From NCBI RefSeq assembly GCF_001421805.1, contig NZ_LMLC01000003.1:593242-657241 (forward strand): DNA of 64,000 bases, given 5' to 3'. Below are positions 45,375 through 54,225 of the stretch, piece by piece; positions within the stretch are counted from its first letter, which is position 1, and every line of letters starts with the position of its first letter. Origin of the DNA: Sphingomonas sp. Leaf34 (GTDB lineage Bacteria > Pseudomonadota > Alphaproteobacteria > Sphingomonadales > Sphingomonadaceae). A model generated the notes under the pieces. That model saw only the letters and a program-made list of their open reading frames with translations, ran no database searches and was not told the origin of the DNA. Both the position numbers and the translations under genes were made by a program.

Positions 45375-45790
45375 TCGTACCCTGCGAAATACCCGCCTCG
45401 CGCGGACCAGCGAGCGAGACGACGCTGTCCCACAGCCGGGCCGTCGGTCGCGGCCATCGACCTGCGCCGATCGTCTCCAGCATCGCCAGCCAGCCCTGCG
45501 GCACGGCGTCGTCCATCTGCCGGGCATGCGCCTTGCCGACGACGAAGGCGAGATAGCGCCCCGCTTTGACCGCCTCGCCGACAATCGAGATCGCTGGCCA
45601 CGCCGTTACGCGCCGGGCGCCCGGCGAAGCATCGACCCGATCGTAGAATTTGGCGACGCTGCCGCGCACATACGCATGTGCCGAGCGTGCCATTTTCCAC
45701 GTGCAGATACTTTCGACAACGGGCTGCGCTCGGCGGCGGCATGAATTAGCTTGGCATCGAAAAGATATGCGGGATTGCGGCCCGACCACC
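45355..45790 (-). pseudogene. DUF2252 family remnant with internal deletion
   Basis: On the minus strand the frame begins in a family-typical stretch WKMARSAHAYVRGSVAKFYD, which in intact DUF2252 proteins lies near the N-terminus, and then jumps within about 25 residues to the family's C-terminal part: YLAFVVGKAHARQMDDA and LWDSVVSLAGPREAGI. The 250 or more residues between, including the catalytic-like core, are gone. There is no convincing start codon. The 3' end overlaps the end of the sugar carrier gene. Confidence 0.65.
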
Positions 45791-45906
45791 AGAACGGGGC
45801 GGCTCGGCAAACCGACACCAGCCTGACCTGGATTTATACGAATCCTGGCGGGCATAATCCGCACGCATGCGTTGGGCCTGGGACGACGCTGCGCAAAGGA
45901 CCGGTA

Positions 45907-46797
45907 TTGCTGCATTTTCTGGTGGCCGAAAGCGAGACAGCCGACGAGCGCGCGGCGCGGCGGCGGCATGCGGGCAAGAGTTCGGGCGAGACCTATGCCG
46001 CGACCCTGCGGCAACTCCGCCCGGAAGCGGCAATCACGATCGTCGCGCCTGCCGACGACGATGCGGACATTTTTCAAGCGGACGAGCTGCGCCGGTTCGA
46101 CGCGGTGTTCGTTACCGGATCACCCCTGCACGTCTATGACGACACCCCGGAGGTGCGCCGCCAGATCACCTTCATGCAAACCGTGTTCGCATCGGGTACG
46201 CCATCGTTCGGCTCCTGCGCCGGACTTCAGCTCGCGGTCGCCGCGGCGGGAGGAACCGTGCGCAAGATGCCCGAGCGAATGGAGGCCGGGATCGCACGCC
46301 GTATTACCAAGACTGCCGCAGGGCGCGACCACCCGCTGCTGGCCAATCGCGCCGCCTGTTGGGACGCGCCCGCGATCCACGGCGACGAGGTCGAGTCTTT
46401 GCCGGCGGATGCGACGCTGCTCGCGAGCAATGCGGTCACGGCGATCCAGGCCGCCGAGATCCGCCATGACGGCGGGGTGTTCTGGGGCGTCCAATATCAT
46501 CCCGAACTGGCCCCCGGCGAGATCGCCATAGCATTACGGCGGCAGGCGGCGGAAATCGTCAAGGCGGGGCTTGCCGAAACCGAGACGGCGGTCGAGCGCA
46601 TCGCAACGCTGCTCGATGCGCTGCATGACGATCCCGACCGGCGCTCGTTGTTGTGGGCGCTGGGGATCGATCGCGCGTTCGCGGACGAAGCCAGCCGGCG
46701 TACCGAACTCATCAATTTTCTCGACTATCTCGCTGCGGCGGCGTCGCAGGAGCGGCGGCACCGTTCCTCACACACCGCCGACGTGTGTCCAGCCTGA
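45907..46797 (+). CDS. Type 1 glutamine amidotransferase, probable TTG start
   Basis: A 296-residue class I amidotransferase-like protein. The nucleophile Cys104 sits in FGSCAGLQLAVAAAGG and the His-Glu pair in GVQYHPEL. The N-terminus, HFLVAESETADERAARRRHA, suggests a GuaA-like paralogue acting alone. The core begins so close to 45907 that no ATG fits; TTG 45907 has AAAGGA six bases upstream, whereas the upstream frame runs through the DUF2252 remnant. The final 70 residues are a helical tail. Its amide acceptor is unknown. Confidence 0.8.
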   Translation: MLHFLVAESETADERAARRRHAGKSSGETYAATLRQLRPEAAITIVAPADDDADIFQADELRRFDAVFVTGSPLHVYDDTPEVRRQITFMQTVFASGTPSFGSCAGLQLAVAAAGGTVRKMPERMEAGIARRITKTAAGRDHPLLANRAACWDAPAIHGDEVESLPADATLLASNAVTAIQAAEIRHDGGVFWGVQYHPELAPGEIAIALRRQAAEIVKAGLAETETAVERIATLLDALHDDPDRRSLLWALGIDRAFADEASRRTELINFLDYLAAAASQERRHRSSHTADVCPA

Positions 46798-46829
46798 TCC
46801 TGTGACGACATCTGCAACTGGAGCCAGCT

Positions 46830-47173
46830 CTGTCGATCGCCCTCCCCGCCAAGTTCGATACCCAACGCGATGCGGAGATGACGGTCGAACGCCTCGTCCG
46901 GGAACAGGTGACTGAGCGCGCACAGATCCTGATCTCGACTGAAGACGCCGCCAACGGCGCGGGCAGCGACACTGCGGGGTCGGACGCCGCCGGCAAGGCC
47001 CCGTCCCCGAAACGCGCGACGATGCAGCCCTGTCGGGCGAGATCGTCGTCTCGGTCGACAACGACAACGACCGCGTCGCCGACGTGAAGCGTGCGTTCCC
47101 CGAATCCGGTGCCGCGGCCGTCGCGCAACGCTGGAGCGAGATCGAGGACTTTCCTAATCGGCGAGCGCGCGGC
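46830..47173 (+). pseudogene. Small conserved protein gene, frameshifted
   Basis: One frame gives SIALPAKFDTQRDAEMTVER, then STEDAANGAGSDTAGSDAAGKAP; a one-base shift near 47000 leads to PETRDDAALSGEIVVSVDND followed by RAFPESGAAAVAQRW. Together these make a protein of about 100 residues of a type I recall from alphaproteobacteria without known function. There is no ATG at the start (CTG 46830 precedes SIALPAK). The second frame runs on into the DUF6445 gene. It may be decay or a sequencing error. Confidence 0.45.
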
Positions 47174-47863
47174 ATGGACGCGGGGATGATCGACTCGGCA
47201 GCCACCATCCACGTTCAGGGCGAGGAACGCCGCCCGCTGATCGCGATCGACGACTTCTGGTCCGATCCCCAAGGCCTGCGAGAGGATGCCGCGAGTCTGA
47301 AAATGGGGATGATCGGTCCGCATTATCCGGGCGTACGCGCGCCGGTCCCGCCGCGGCTCGCCGAGACGATGCGGCGCCGGATCGCACCGCTGCTCGCCGA
47401 GCATTTTGGGCTCGACCCCGCGCCGGCAGTATCCGAAGCCTATTATTCGCTGGTCACGACCGCGCCCGCCGAACTCGCGCCGATCCAGCGCCTGCCGCAT
47501 TTCGATGGAGTCGAGCCGCGTCGGATCGCCATGCTTCTGTTTCTCGGCCACGGCGAACAGGGCGGTACGGCGTTCTACCGTCAGCGGGTGACTGGCTATG
47601 AGAGTGTCGACGCGACAAGGCTCGATCGGTTCAAGGCGCACCTCGATCGCGAAGTCCAGACGCATGGTTTGCCCGACGCTGCGTATATCGCTGGCGATAC
47701 AGCCCTGTACGAACGGATCGCGGTACAGCCCGCCCGGTTCAACCGCGCGCTGATCTACGCCGGCAACACGCTGCACTGCGCCGACCTGCCGCCCCAGGTG
47801 ACGCTCAGCGCCGATCCGCTCGTCGGTCGTCTGACGTTGAACCTGTTCCTGTCCGACGACTGA
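47174..47863 (+). CDS. DUF6445 family protein
   Basis: A 229-residue protein. The core (RPLIAIDDFWSDPQGLREDA, PHYPGVRAPVP, LPHFDGVEPRRIAMLLFLGH, FNRALIYAGNTLHC) is that of DUF6445, a small family with a 2-oxoglutarate-oxygenase-like arrangement (an HFD motif and a late His). Members usually occur in TonB receptor loci together with tryptophan-halogenase-like and SapC-like genes, as here. ATG 47174 or 47186 is the likely start; neither has a strong ribosome site. The gene lies 178 bases upstream of the next receptor. Confidence 0.75.
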   Translation: MDAGMIDSAATIHVQGEERRPLIAIDDFWSDPQGLREDAASLKMGMIGPHYPGVRAPVPPRLAETMRRRIAPLLAEHFGLDPAPAVSEAYYSLVTTAPAELAPIQRLPHFDGVEPRRIAMLLFLGHGEQGGTAFYRQRVTGYESVDATRLDRFKAHLDREVQTHGLPDAAYIAGDTALYERIAVQPARFNRALIYAGNTLHCADLPPQVTLSADPLVGRLTLNLFLSDD

Positions 47864-48041
47864 TCGCGCCACCCTGTCGCGCCCGCAGCATGCGGCGCGT
47901 GAATACGTATGCCGACTCCTTTTGTCGCGACGCCGTCATCGATACAGCATCACCAGGACAATCGACGCGCCTGCACGACGTCGAGGACACTGACGCAAAT
48001 AGTTGAGGATGCGCGGGATTTGTCTCGCCGAAGGGGATGTC

Positions 48042-50987
48042 ATGAACCAGTTTGAACCGAGCCGCGCCCGCGCGAAGACCGCCTCGCCTTGCGCCCGGCG
48101 CAGCCGCCTCACGCGGTGCGCCAGCGCCACCGCGCTCGCCGCCGCCCTGATCCTGCCGAGCCATGCCGTGTTCGCGCAGGTCGCGCCGTCGACCACGACG
48201 CCCGGCACCGCAAACGCCAATCCAACCGCCGCCGCACAGGTCGAGGCGGTGACCACCGTCGCCGATCCGACCCCGCAACCAGCCGACGCGGTACCCGCAG
48301 CGCCACAGGACGACGCGTCGGGCAGCGGTGACATCGTCGTCACCGGCATCCGTGCCAGCCTCGCATCCTCCGCCAAGATCAAGCGCGAGTCGGTGCTGAT
48401 TGTCGACTCGGTCTCCGCCGAAGACGTCGGCAAGCTGCCCGACGTGTCGATCGCCGACTCGCTTGCCCGTCTGCCCGGCGTCACCGCACAGCGCCTCGAG
48501 GGTCGCGACCAGCGCCTGTCGATCCGCGGCCTCGGCCCCGATTTCTCGACCACGCTGCTCAACGGCCGCGAGCAGGTCACCGTCGGCGACAATCGCGGCG
48601 TCGAATATGACCAGTACCCGTCGGAATTCTTCCGCAACGTCAATGTCTACAAGTCCGCCGACGCGTCGCTGATCGCGGCGGGCATCTCGGGCACGGTCGA
48701 CCTGCGCATGCTGCGCCCGCTGGATCAGTCGAACCGGGTGTTCGCGATCAATGCGCGCGGGCAGATGAACGGCATCGACAATCTGAACCCGGATTCGTCG
48801 CGGTACGGCTATCGCGCGTCGGCGACCTATGTCGACAAGTTCCTCGACAACACGCTGGGCGTCGCGATCGGCGTGTCCGCCACGCAGACCCCGTCGCAGG
48901 ACGAGCGCTACAATGCCTGGGGCTATGCCGGCAGCGGCACCGCCGCCTCCCCCTATGTGCTGGGCGGCGCCAAGCCCTATGTGCAGTCGAACGAGCTCAA
49001 GCGCTACGGCGCGGTCGGCACGGTCGAATGGGCGCCGTCGGACAATTTCCACTCGACCTTCGACGCGCTCTATTCGCATTTCGAGGAAACGCAGCGGCTG
49101 CGCGGCATCGAATTCCCGCTCGGCTTTTCCGATCCGACGCAGAGCGGCCTTACGATTGCCGACGGGTTCGCGACGGCGACCACCTTCACCAACGTCTTCG
49201 CGGTGCAGCGCAACGACTATAACCAGCGCAAGGCGGAGAACCTCTCGCTCGGCTGGAACAACGACCTCAAGCTGACCGACAGCATCCACCTCAACGTCGA
49301 TGCTAGCTGGAGCAAGGCGAAGCGCACCGACTTCCTGCTCGAGACCAACACCGGCACCGGCTTCGCCAAGAGCGGCGCCGCCGATCGCGTGACGGTCACG
49401 CAGAACGGCAACGGCACCTACAAAATCGTGCCGACGCTCGACTACACCAACACGAACACCTTCAAGCTGACCGACCCGCAAGGCTGGGGCAACAACGGTA
49501 CGACCGCGGTCGTCCAGGCGGGCTTCCTCAACCAGCCGAGCTTCAAGGACGACCTCAAGTCGCTCCGCGCCAGCCTGAACGGCGAGTTCGAGGGCAGCGT
49601 CGTCAAGGGCTGGGAGGTCGGCGCCAACTATAGCCGTCGCGAGAAGACCAGCGCTTACACCTCCTACTTCCTCTGCCCCAAGGGCGCAGGCACGGGCTGC
49701 ACCGTGACGAGCGGCACGCCCACCAGCCTGGCGGTCCCGACCGACGCGTTGCTCGGCAAGAACATCGCGCTCGACTATCTCGGCATCCCCGCGATGCTGA
49801 CCTATGACCCGCTGGCGGTGTACGCGAACGCACTGACGCCGGCGTTCGACAATCGTCCGTCGGCACTGGTGCGCGACAACCGCGTGATCGAGAACGTCTA
49901 TACCGGCTATGCGAAACTCAACATCGACGGCGAAGTGGGCGGCAAGGCGCTGAAGGGCGCGCTTGGCGTGCAGGTCATCCGGTCCGACCAGCGCTCCGTC
50001 GGGCAGATCGCGAGCGTCGTGAACAGCGTGGTCACGATCGCGCCCGCCGACCAGACCGAGAAGTACACCGACATCCTCCCCTCGGGTACGCTGTCGGTCG
50101 AGCTGATCGACGGCGGCTATGTGAAGCTGGGTGCGTCGCAGACGATGGTTCGTCCGCGTCTCGACCAGGAGCGCGTGACGCAGGACGTCAGCATCAACCT
50201 GCCGAACATCGGTCGCACGCCGGCGGGGCTGTTCCCGGTCTTCTCGTCGACCGGCGGCAACGTCGCGCTGCGCCCGTACAAGTCGATCAACATGGACATC
50301 TCGACCGAGAAATATTTCGACGGCGGCGGCTATGTCGCGCTGTCGGGCTATTTCAAGCGACTGACCGACTTCGTCGATCCGAACAACAGCTATGCGTTCG
50401 ACTTCACGTCGCTGCTGGGGGCGCTGACCCCGGCGCAGCGCGCGACGGTGCTCGCGGCCGGCCAGAACATCGGCAACGTCAGCGCACCCGCCAACACCGG
50501 TCGTGGCGAAGTGCTGGGCGTCGAGGCGACGCTGTCGTTGCCGTTCAAGAAGCTCACCAGCGCGCTCGACGGGTTCGGGATGTTCGTCAGCGGCAACTAT
50601 ACCGACTCGACGATCAAGTTCGCCAATTCTCCCGAACCGATCACGCTGCCCGGCCTGTCCAAGTGGACCGGCAGCGGCACGGTGTATTTCGAGAAATGGG
50701 GCTTTCAGGCGCGCGCCAACTATCGCTACCGCTCGTCGTTCCTGGCGGAGGTCGCGGGGCTGTCGGCGACGCCGACCTATCGCACCGCCAAGTCGGAAGG
50801 CATTCTGGATGCGCAGATCGGCTATGAGTTCCAGGAAGGCGTGCTGAGGGGCTTCTCGATCCTCGCGCAGGCGAAGAACCTGACCGACCGGCCGTTTGTT
50901 ACGTACCAGAACGACGACCCGCGCCAGGTGATCGACTACCAGCGCTATGGCCGCGATTACTATGTTGGCATCACCTACAAGTTCTGA
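48042..50987 (+). CDS. TonB-dependent receptor, first gene of the alpha-glucan operon
   Basis: A 981-residue outer-membrane receptor. A signal peptide ends near SHAVFAQVAPS; the TonB box is GDIVVTGIRASLASS, with the plug at about residues 105-225 (DVSIADSLARLPGVTAQRLE, FSTTLLNGREQV), then a large barrel ending VGITYKF. The long-loop form with the GIRASLASSAKIKRES start is the type found in carbohydrate loci of Caulobacter, Xanthomonas and sphingomonads. A GGGGATG-type site supports ATG 48042. It heads an operon with halogenase-like flavoproteins and GH13 and GH31 glucosidases, so malto-oligosaccharide uptake is likely. Confidence 0.9.
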   Translation: MNQFEPSRARAKTASPCARRSRLTRCASATALAAALILPSHAVFAQVAPSTTTPGTANANPTAAAQVEAVTTVADPTPQPADAVPAAPQDDASGSGDIVVTGIRASLASSAKIKRESVLIVDSVSAEDVGKLPDVSIADSLARLPGVTAQRLEGRDQRLSIRGLGPDFSTTLLNGREQVTVGDNRGVEYDQYPSEFFRNVNVYKSADASLIAAGISGTVDLRMLRPLDQSNRVFAINARGQMNGIDNLNPDSSRYGYRASATYVDKFLDNTLGVAIGVSATQTPSQDERYNAWGYAGSGTAASPYVLGGAKPYVQSNELKRYGAVGTVEWAPSDNFHSTFDALYSHFEETQRLRGIEFPLGFSDPTQSGLTIADGFATATTFTNVFAVQRNDYNQRKAENLSLGWNNDLKLTDSIHLNVDASWSKAKRTDFLLETNTGTGFAKSGAADRVTVTQNGNGTYKIVPTLDYTNTNTFKLTDPQGWGNNGTTAVVQAGFLNQPSFKDDLKSLRASLNGEFEGSVVKGWEVGANYSRREKTSAYTSYFLCPKGAGTGCTVTSGTPTSLAVPTDALLGKNIALDYLGIPAMLTYDPLAVYANALTPAFDNRPSALVRDNRVIENVYTGYAKLNIDGEVGGKALKGALGVQVIRSDQRSVGQIASVVNSVVTIAPADQTEKYTDILPSGTLSVELIDGGYVKLGASQTMVRPRLDQERVTQDVSINLPNIGRTPAGLFPVFSSTGGNVALRPYKSINMDISTEKYFDGGGYVALSGYFKRLTDFVDPNNSYAFDFTSLLGALTPAQRATVLAAGQNIGNVSAPANTGRGEVLGVEATLSLPFKKLTSALDGFGMFVSGNYTDSTIKFANSPEPITLPGLSKWTGSGTVYFEKWGFQARANYRYRSSFLAEVAGLSATPTYRTAKSEGILDAQIGYEFQEGVLRGFSILAQAKNLTDRPFVTYQNDDPRQVIDYQRYGRDYYVGITYKF

Positions 50988-51070
50988 TGCCGATAGCGGG
51001 GCGGTTGATGCCGCCCCGCGCTTGCTCCGCAATGGCGGCACCTGACGGTTTCGAGGCGGGGACGCAGACG

Positions 51071-52585
51071 ATGGCCAATCACCCTTTGCGTATCGTGATA
51101 GCCGGCGGCGGTACCGCCGGCTGGATGGCGGCGGCGACGTTCGCGCGGTTTCTGGAGACCGGATACGAGATCGACCTGATCGAGTCCGATGCGATCGGCA
51201 CGGTCGGTGTCGGCGAGGCGACGATCCCGCAGATCCACCTGTTCAACGATGCGCTCGGGCTCGACGAGGGTGCGTTCCTCCGTGCGACCGGCGGTACGTT
51301 CAAGCTCGGCATCGAGTTCGTCGACTGGTTCAAGCCGGGCCATCGCTACATGCATGCGTTCGGCGATGTCGGGCGCGATGTCGGGCTATTGCCGTTCCAC
51401 CAATATTGGCTGCGCGCGCGGTCGCTCGGGCTTGCCGGCGATCTTGGTGCTTATTCGCTGAACACGCATGCCGCGCTGGCTGGACGGATGCAGCGTGGAC
51501 CTGCGCGCACCGCCCGCACGCTGCCGTCGATGCCGTACGCTTATCATTTCGATGCGGGCCTCTACGCGCGCTATCTGCGGCGCTATGCCGAGACGCGCGG
51601 CGTCAACCGGATCGAGGGGAAGATCGTCCGCGTGACGCGCGACGGCGAGAGCGGCGATGTGTCCGGGCTGGTGCTCGAGAACGGCACGACCGTCGCTGCT
51701 GACCTGTATATCGACTGCACCGGGTTTCGCGGGCTGCTGATCGAGGAAGCACTCGGCACGGGGTATGAGGACTGGACGCACTGGCTGCCCTGCGATCGCG
51801 CGATCGCGGTGCCGTCTGCGCGCAGCGAAAAGTTCACACCGTACACGCGCTCGACCGCGCATGGCGCCGGCTGGCAGTGGCGGATCCCGTTGCAGCACCG
51901 GACCGGCAACGGCGTCGTCTATTCGAGCGCGCATTTGAGCGAGGATGAGGCGACCGCGACGCTGCTGCGCGGGCTCGACACGTCGGCGATGGCCGATCCG
52001 CGCACGATCACGTTCCGCACCGGTCGCCGCAAGCGGATGTGGAACCACAATGTCGTCGCGCTGGGACTGGCGGCAGGGTTCATGGAGCCGCTCGAATCGA
52101 CCAGCATCCACTTGATCCAGTCGGCGGTCGCGCGGCTGTTAAAACTGTTGCCCGGCCGCGTCATCGCCGAGGTCGATCGTGCCGAGTTCAACCGCCAGAG
52201 CGACTTCGAATACGAGCGCATCCGCGACTTCATCATCCTCCACTACAAGGCGACGGCACGCGACGACACGGCGTTCTGGCGCGCATGCCGCGACATGGCC
52301 GTCCCCGATACGCTGGCCGCCAAGATCGAACTGTGGCGCGGCAACGGCCACATCGTGCGCGAGCATGAGGAGCTGTTCACCGAAGTCGGCTGGCTGCAGG
52401 TGCTGGCCGGGCAAGGCATCGTGCCGGACGGCCATCACCCCCTGGCGGACGCGATATCCACCGCGGACCTGGGCGAATTCATGGACACGATCGACAAACT
52501 GAACGCGCGCGAGGCGAACCAGATGCAGGATCATGCCGCGTTCGTCGCCCAGCATTGCGCCGCGGCGCCGAGCCTTGCGGCATGA
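51071..52585 (+). CDS. Tryptophan-halogenase-like flavoprotein 1
   Basis: A 504-residue FAD-dependent protein. The Rossmann motif GGGTAGWMAA is at residues 12-21, VGVGEATIP follows, and Lys78 in TFKLGIEFVDW aligns with the catalytic Lys79 of PrnA. GWQWRIPL is the flavin-halogenase WxWxIP motif, and MEPLEST (about residues 338-344) holds the acidic residue. By these residues it could make and use hypochlorous acid, but members in sugar loci have no known substrate. ATG 51071 (MANHPLRIVI) follows the receptor by 83 bases. Confidence 0.88.
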   Translation: MANHPLRIVIAGGGTAGWMAAATFARFLETGYEIDLIESDAIGTVGVGEATIPQIHLFNDALGLDEGAFLRATGGTFKLGIEFVDWFKPGHRYMHAFGDVGRDVGLLPFHQYWLRARSLGLAGDLGAYSLNTHAALAGRMQRGPARTARTLPSMPYAYHFDAGLYARYLRRYAETRGVNRIEGKIVRVTRDGESGDVSGLVLENGTTVAADLYIDCTGFRGLLIEEALGTGYEDWTHWLPCDRAIAVPSARSEKFTPYTRSTAHGAGWQWRIPLQHRTGNGVVYSSAHLSEDEATATLLRGLDTSAMADPRTITFRTGRRKRMWNHNVVALGLAAGFMEPLESTSIHLIQSAVARLLKLLPGRVIAEVDRAEFNRQSDFEYERIRDFIILHYKATARDDTAFWRACRDMAVPDTLAAKIELWRGNGHIVREHEELFTEVGWLQVLAGQGIVPDGHHPLADAISTADLGEFMDTIDKLNAREANQMQDHAAFVAQHCAAAPSLAA

Positions 52586-52620
52586 CCGTCGCTGACGCCC
52601 CCCTTCTACGATCGAGACCG

Positions 52621-54225
52621 ATGACCGCTACCGAGACACCGACGACGCCCTGGTGGAAGGGCGCCACGATCTACCAGATCTATCCGCGCAGTTTCGCCGA
52701 TGCGAACGGCGACGGGATCGGCGACCTGAACGGCATCACTGCGCATCTCGACTATGTCGCCGCGCTCGGCGTCGATGCGGTGTGGCTGTCGCCGTTCTTC
52801 ACCTCGCCGATGAAGGATTTCGGCTATGACGTGTCGGATTACCGCGACGTCGATCCGATCTTCGGCACGCTCGACGATTTCGACGCGCTGATCGCGCGCG
52901 CGCATGCGCTGGGCCTCAAGATCATCATCGACCAGGTCTATTCGCACACGTCGGAGGAGCATGACTGGTTCCGCCAGAGCCGCGCGTCGCGCAGCAGCGA
53001 CAAGGCGGATTGGTATGTCTGGGCGGATGCGAAGCCCGACGGCACCCCGCCCTCGAACTGGCAGTCGGTGTTCGGCGGCCCGGCCTGGACGTGGGATGCG
53101 CGGCGCGGGCAATATTACCTGCACAATTTCCTGAAGGACCAGCCACAGCTCAACGGCCACAATCCCGCGGTGCAGGACGCGTTGATCGGCACGGCCAAGT
53201 TTTGGCTGGATCGCGGCGTCGACGGCTTCCGCCTCGATGCGATCAACTTCGCGATGCACGACCCCGAACTGACCGACAATCCGCCCGCGCCCGCGACCAA
53301 CCGCGCGCGCACGCGGTCGTTCGATTTCCAGCTGAAGCTGCACAACCAGAGCCATCCTGATATCGTCGGCTTCATCGAGCGGATCCGCGCGCTGCTCGAC
53401 GCGCATGGCACCGGGTTCACGGTCGCCGAAGTCGGCGGCGACGACAGCGACCGCGAGATGAAGCTGTTCACCGGCGGCAACGGGCGGCTGAACAGCGCGT
53501 ACGGATTCGACTTCCTCTACGCGGACCGACTGACGCCCGAGCTGATCGTCGACGCGGTCGGCAACTGGCCCGATACGCCGGGGCTGGGCTGGCCGAGCTG
53601 GGCGTTCGAGAACCACGATGCGCCGCGCGCGATCTCGCGCTGGACGACGCCCGACCGGCGCGAGGCGTTCGCTCGGATGAAGATGCTGCTGCTGGTCGCG
53701 CTGCGCGGCAACATCTTCCTGTACCAGGGCGAGGAGCTGGGGCTCACGCAGGTCGACATCGCGTTTGCCGACCTGCTCGATCCCGAGGCGATCGCCAACT
53801 GGCCGCTGACGCTGTCGCGCGACGGCGCGCGCACGCCGATGCCGTGGATCGGCGCGGCAGCGGATCTCGGGTTCGGCAGCACGCGGCCCTGGCTACCGTT
53901 CGGCGAGGATCACCGGGCCATGGCAGTCGACGTGCAGGAGGCCGACGCGACGTCGCTGCTGCACTGGACCCGGATGCTGATCGCCGCGCGGAAAGCGCAT
54001 CCGGCACTTCGGACGGGCGGCCTGCGGATCGTGCACAGCGACGACGCGGTGATCGCGTTCGAGCGCGTGTGCGACGACGAGACTATGCTGTGCGCGTTCA
54101 ATCTGGGCGAGCAACCGCGCGACTGGCCGACCGGGATCGCGACCTATGGCGAGAGGCTGTTCGCCACCGAGGGCGCCGACACGACGAGCCTGCCGGCGCT
54201 GTCGGGGCTGGTGCTGCGGCGGTGA
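52621..54225 (+). CDS. Alpha-glucosidase, GH13 (oligo-1,6-glucosidase type)
   Basis: A 534-residue GH13 enzyme. It begins PWWKGATIYQIYPRSFADAN; the nucleophile is Asp206 in GFRLDAINFAMHD, the acid/base Glu270 in VAEVGGDD, and the third residue Asp333 in FENHDAPR. It should split terminal glucose from malto- or isomalto-oligosaccharides. No signal peptide is visible, so it is cytoplasmic. ATG 52582, overlapping the halogenase stop (ATGA), is an alternative start that would add 13 residues. Its stop overlaps the GTG of the second halogenase-like gene. Confidence 0.93.
   Translation: MTATETPTTPWWKGATIYQIYPRSFADANGDGIGDLNGITAHLDYVAALGVDAVWLSPFFTSPMKDFGYDVSDYRDVDPIFGTLDDFDALIARAHALGLKIIIDQVYSHTSEEHDWFRQSRASRSSDKADWYVWADAKPDGTPPSNWQSVFGGPAWTWDARRGQYYLHNFLKDQPQLNGHNPAVQDALIGTAKFWLDRGVDGFRLDAINFAMHDPELTDNPPAPATNRARTRSFDFQLKLHNQSHPDIVGFIERIRALLDAHGTGFTVAEVGGDDSDREMKLFTGGNGRLNSAYGFDFLYADRLTPELIVDAVGNWPDTPGLGWPSWAFENHDAPRAISRWTTPDRREAFARMKMLLLVALRGNIFLYQGEELGLTQVDIAFADLLDPEAIANWPLTLSRDGARTPMPWIGAAADLGFGSTRPWLPFGEDHRAMAVDVQEADATSLLHWTRMLIAARKAHPALRTGGLRIVHSDDAVIAFERVCDDETMLCAFNLGEQPRDWPTGIATYGERLFATEGADTTSLPALSGLVLRR

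Noticed and set aside
47805..51041. A 1,078-residue open frame on the minus strand opposite the TonB receptor gene
   Set aside because: It mirrors the receptor codons, is Arg/Asp/Val-rich without any domain, and is a product of high GC. The receptor on the plus strand has signal peptide, plug and barrel.
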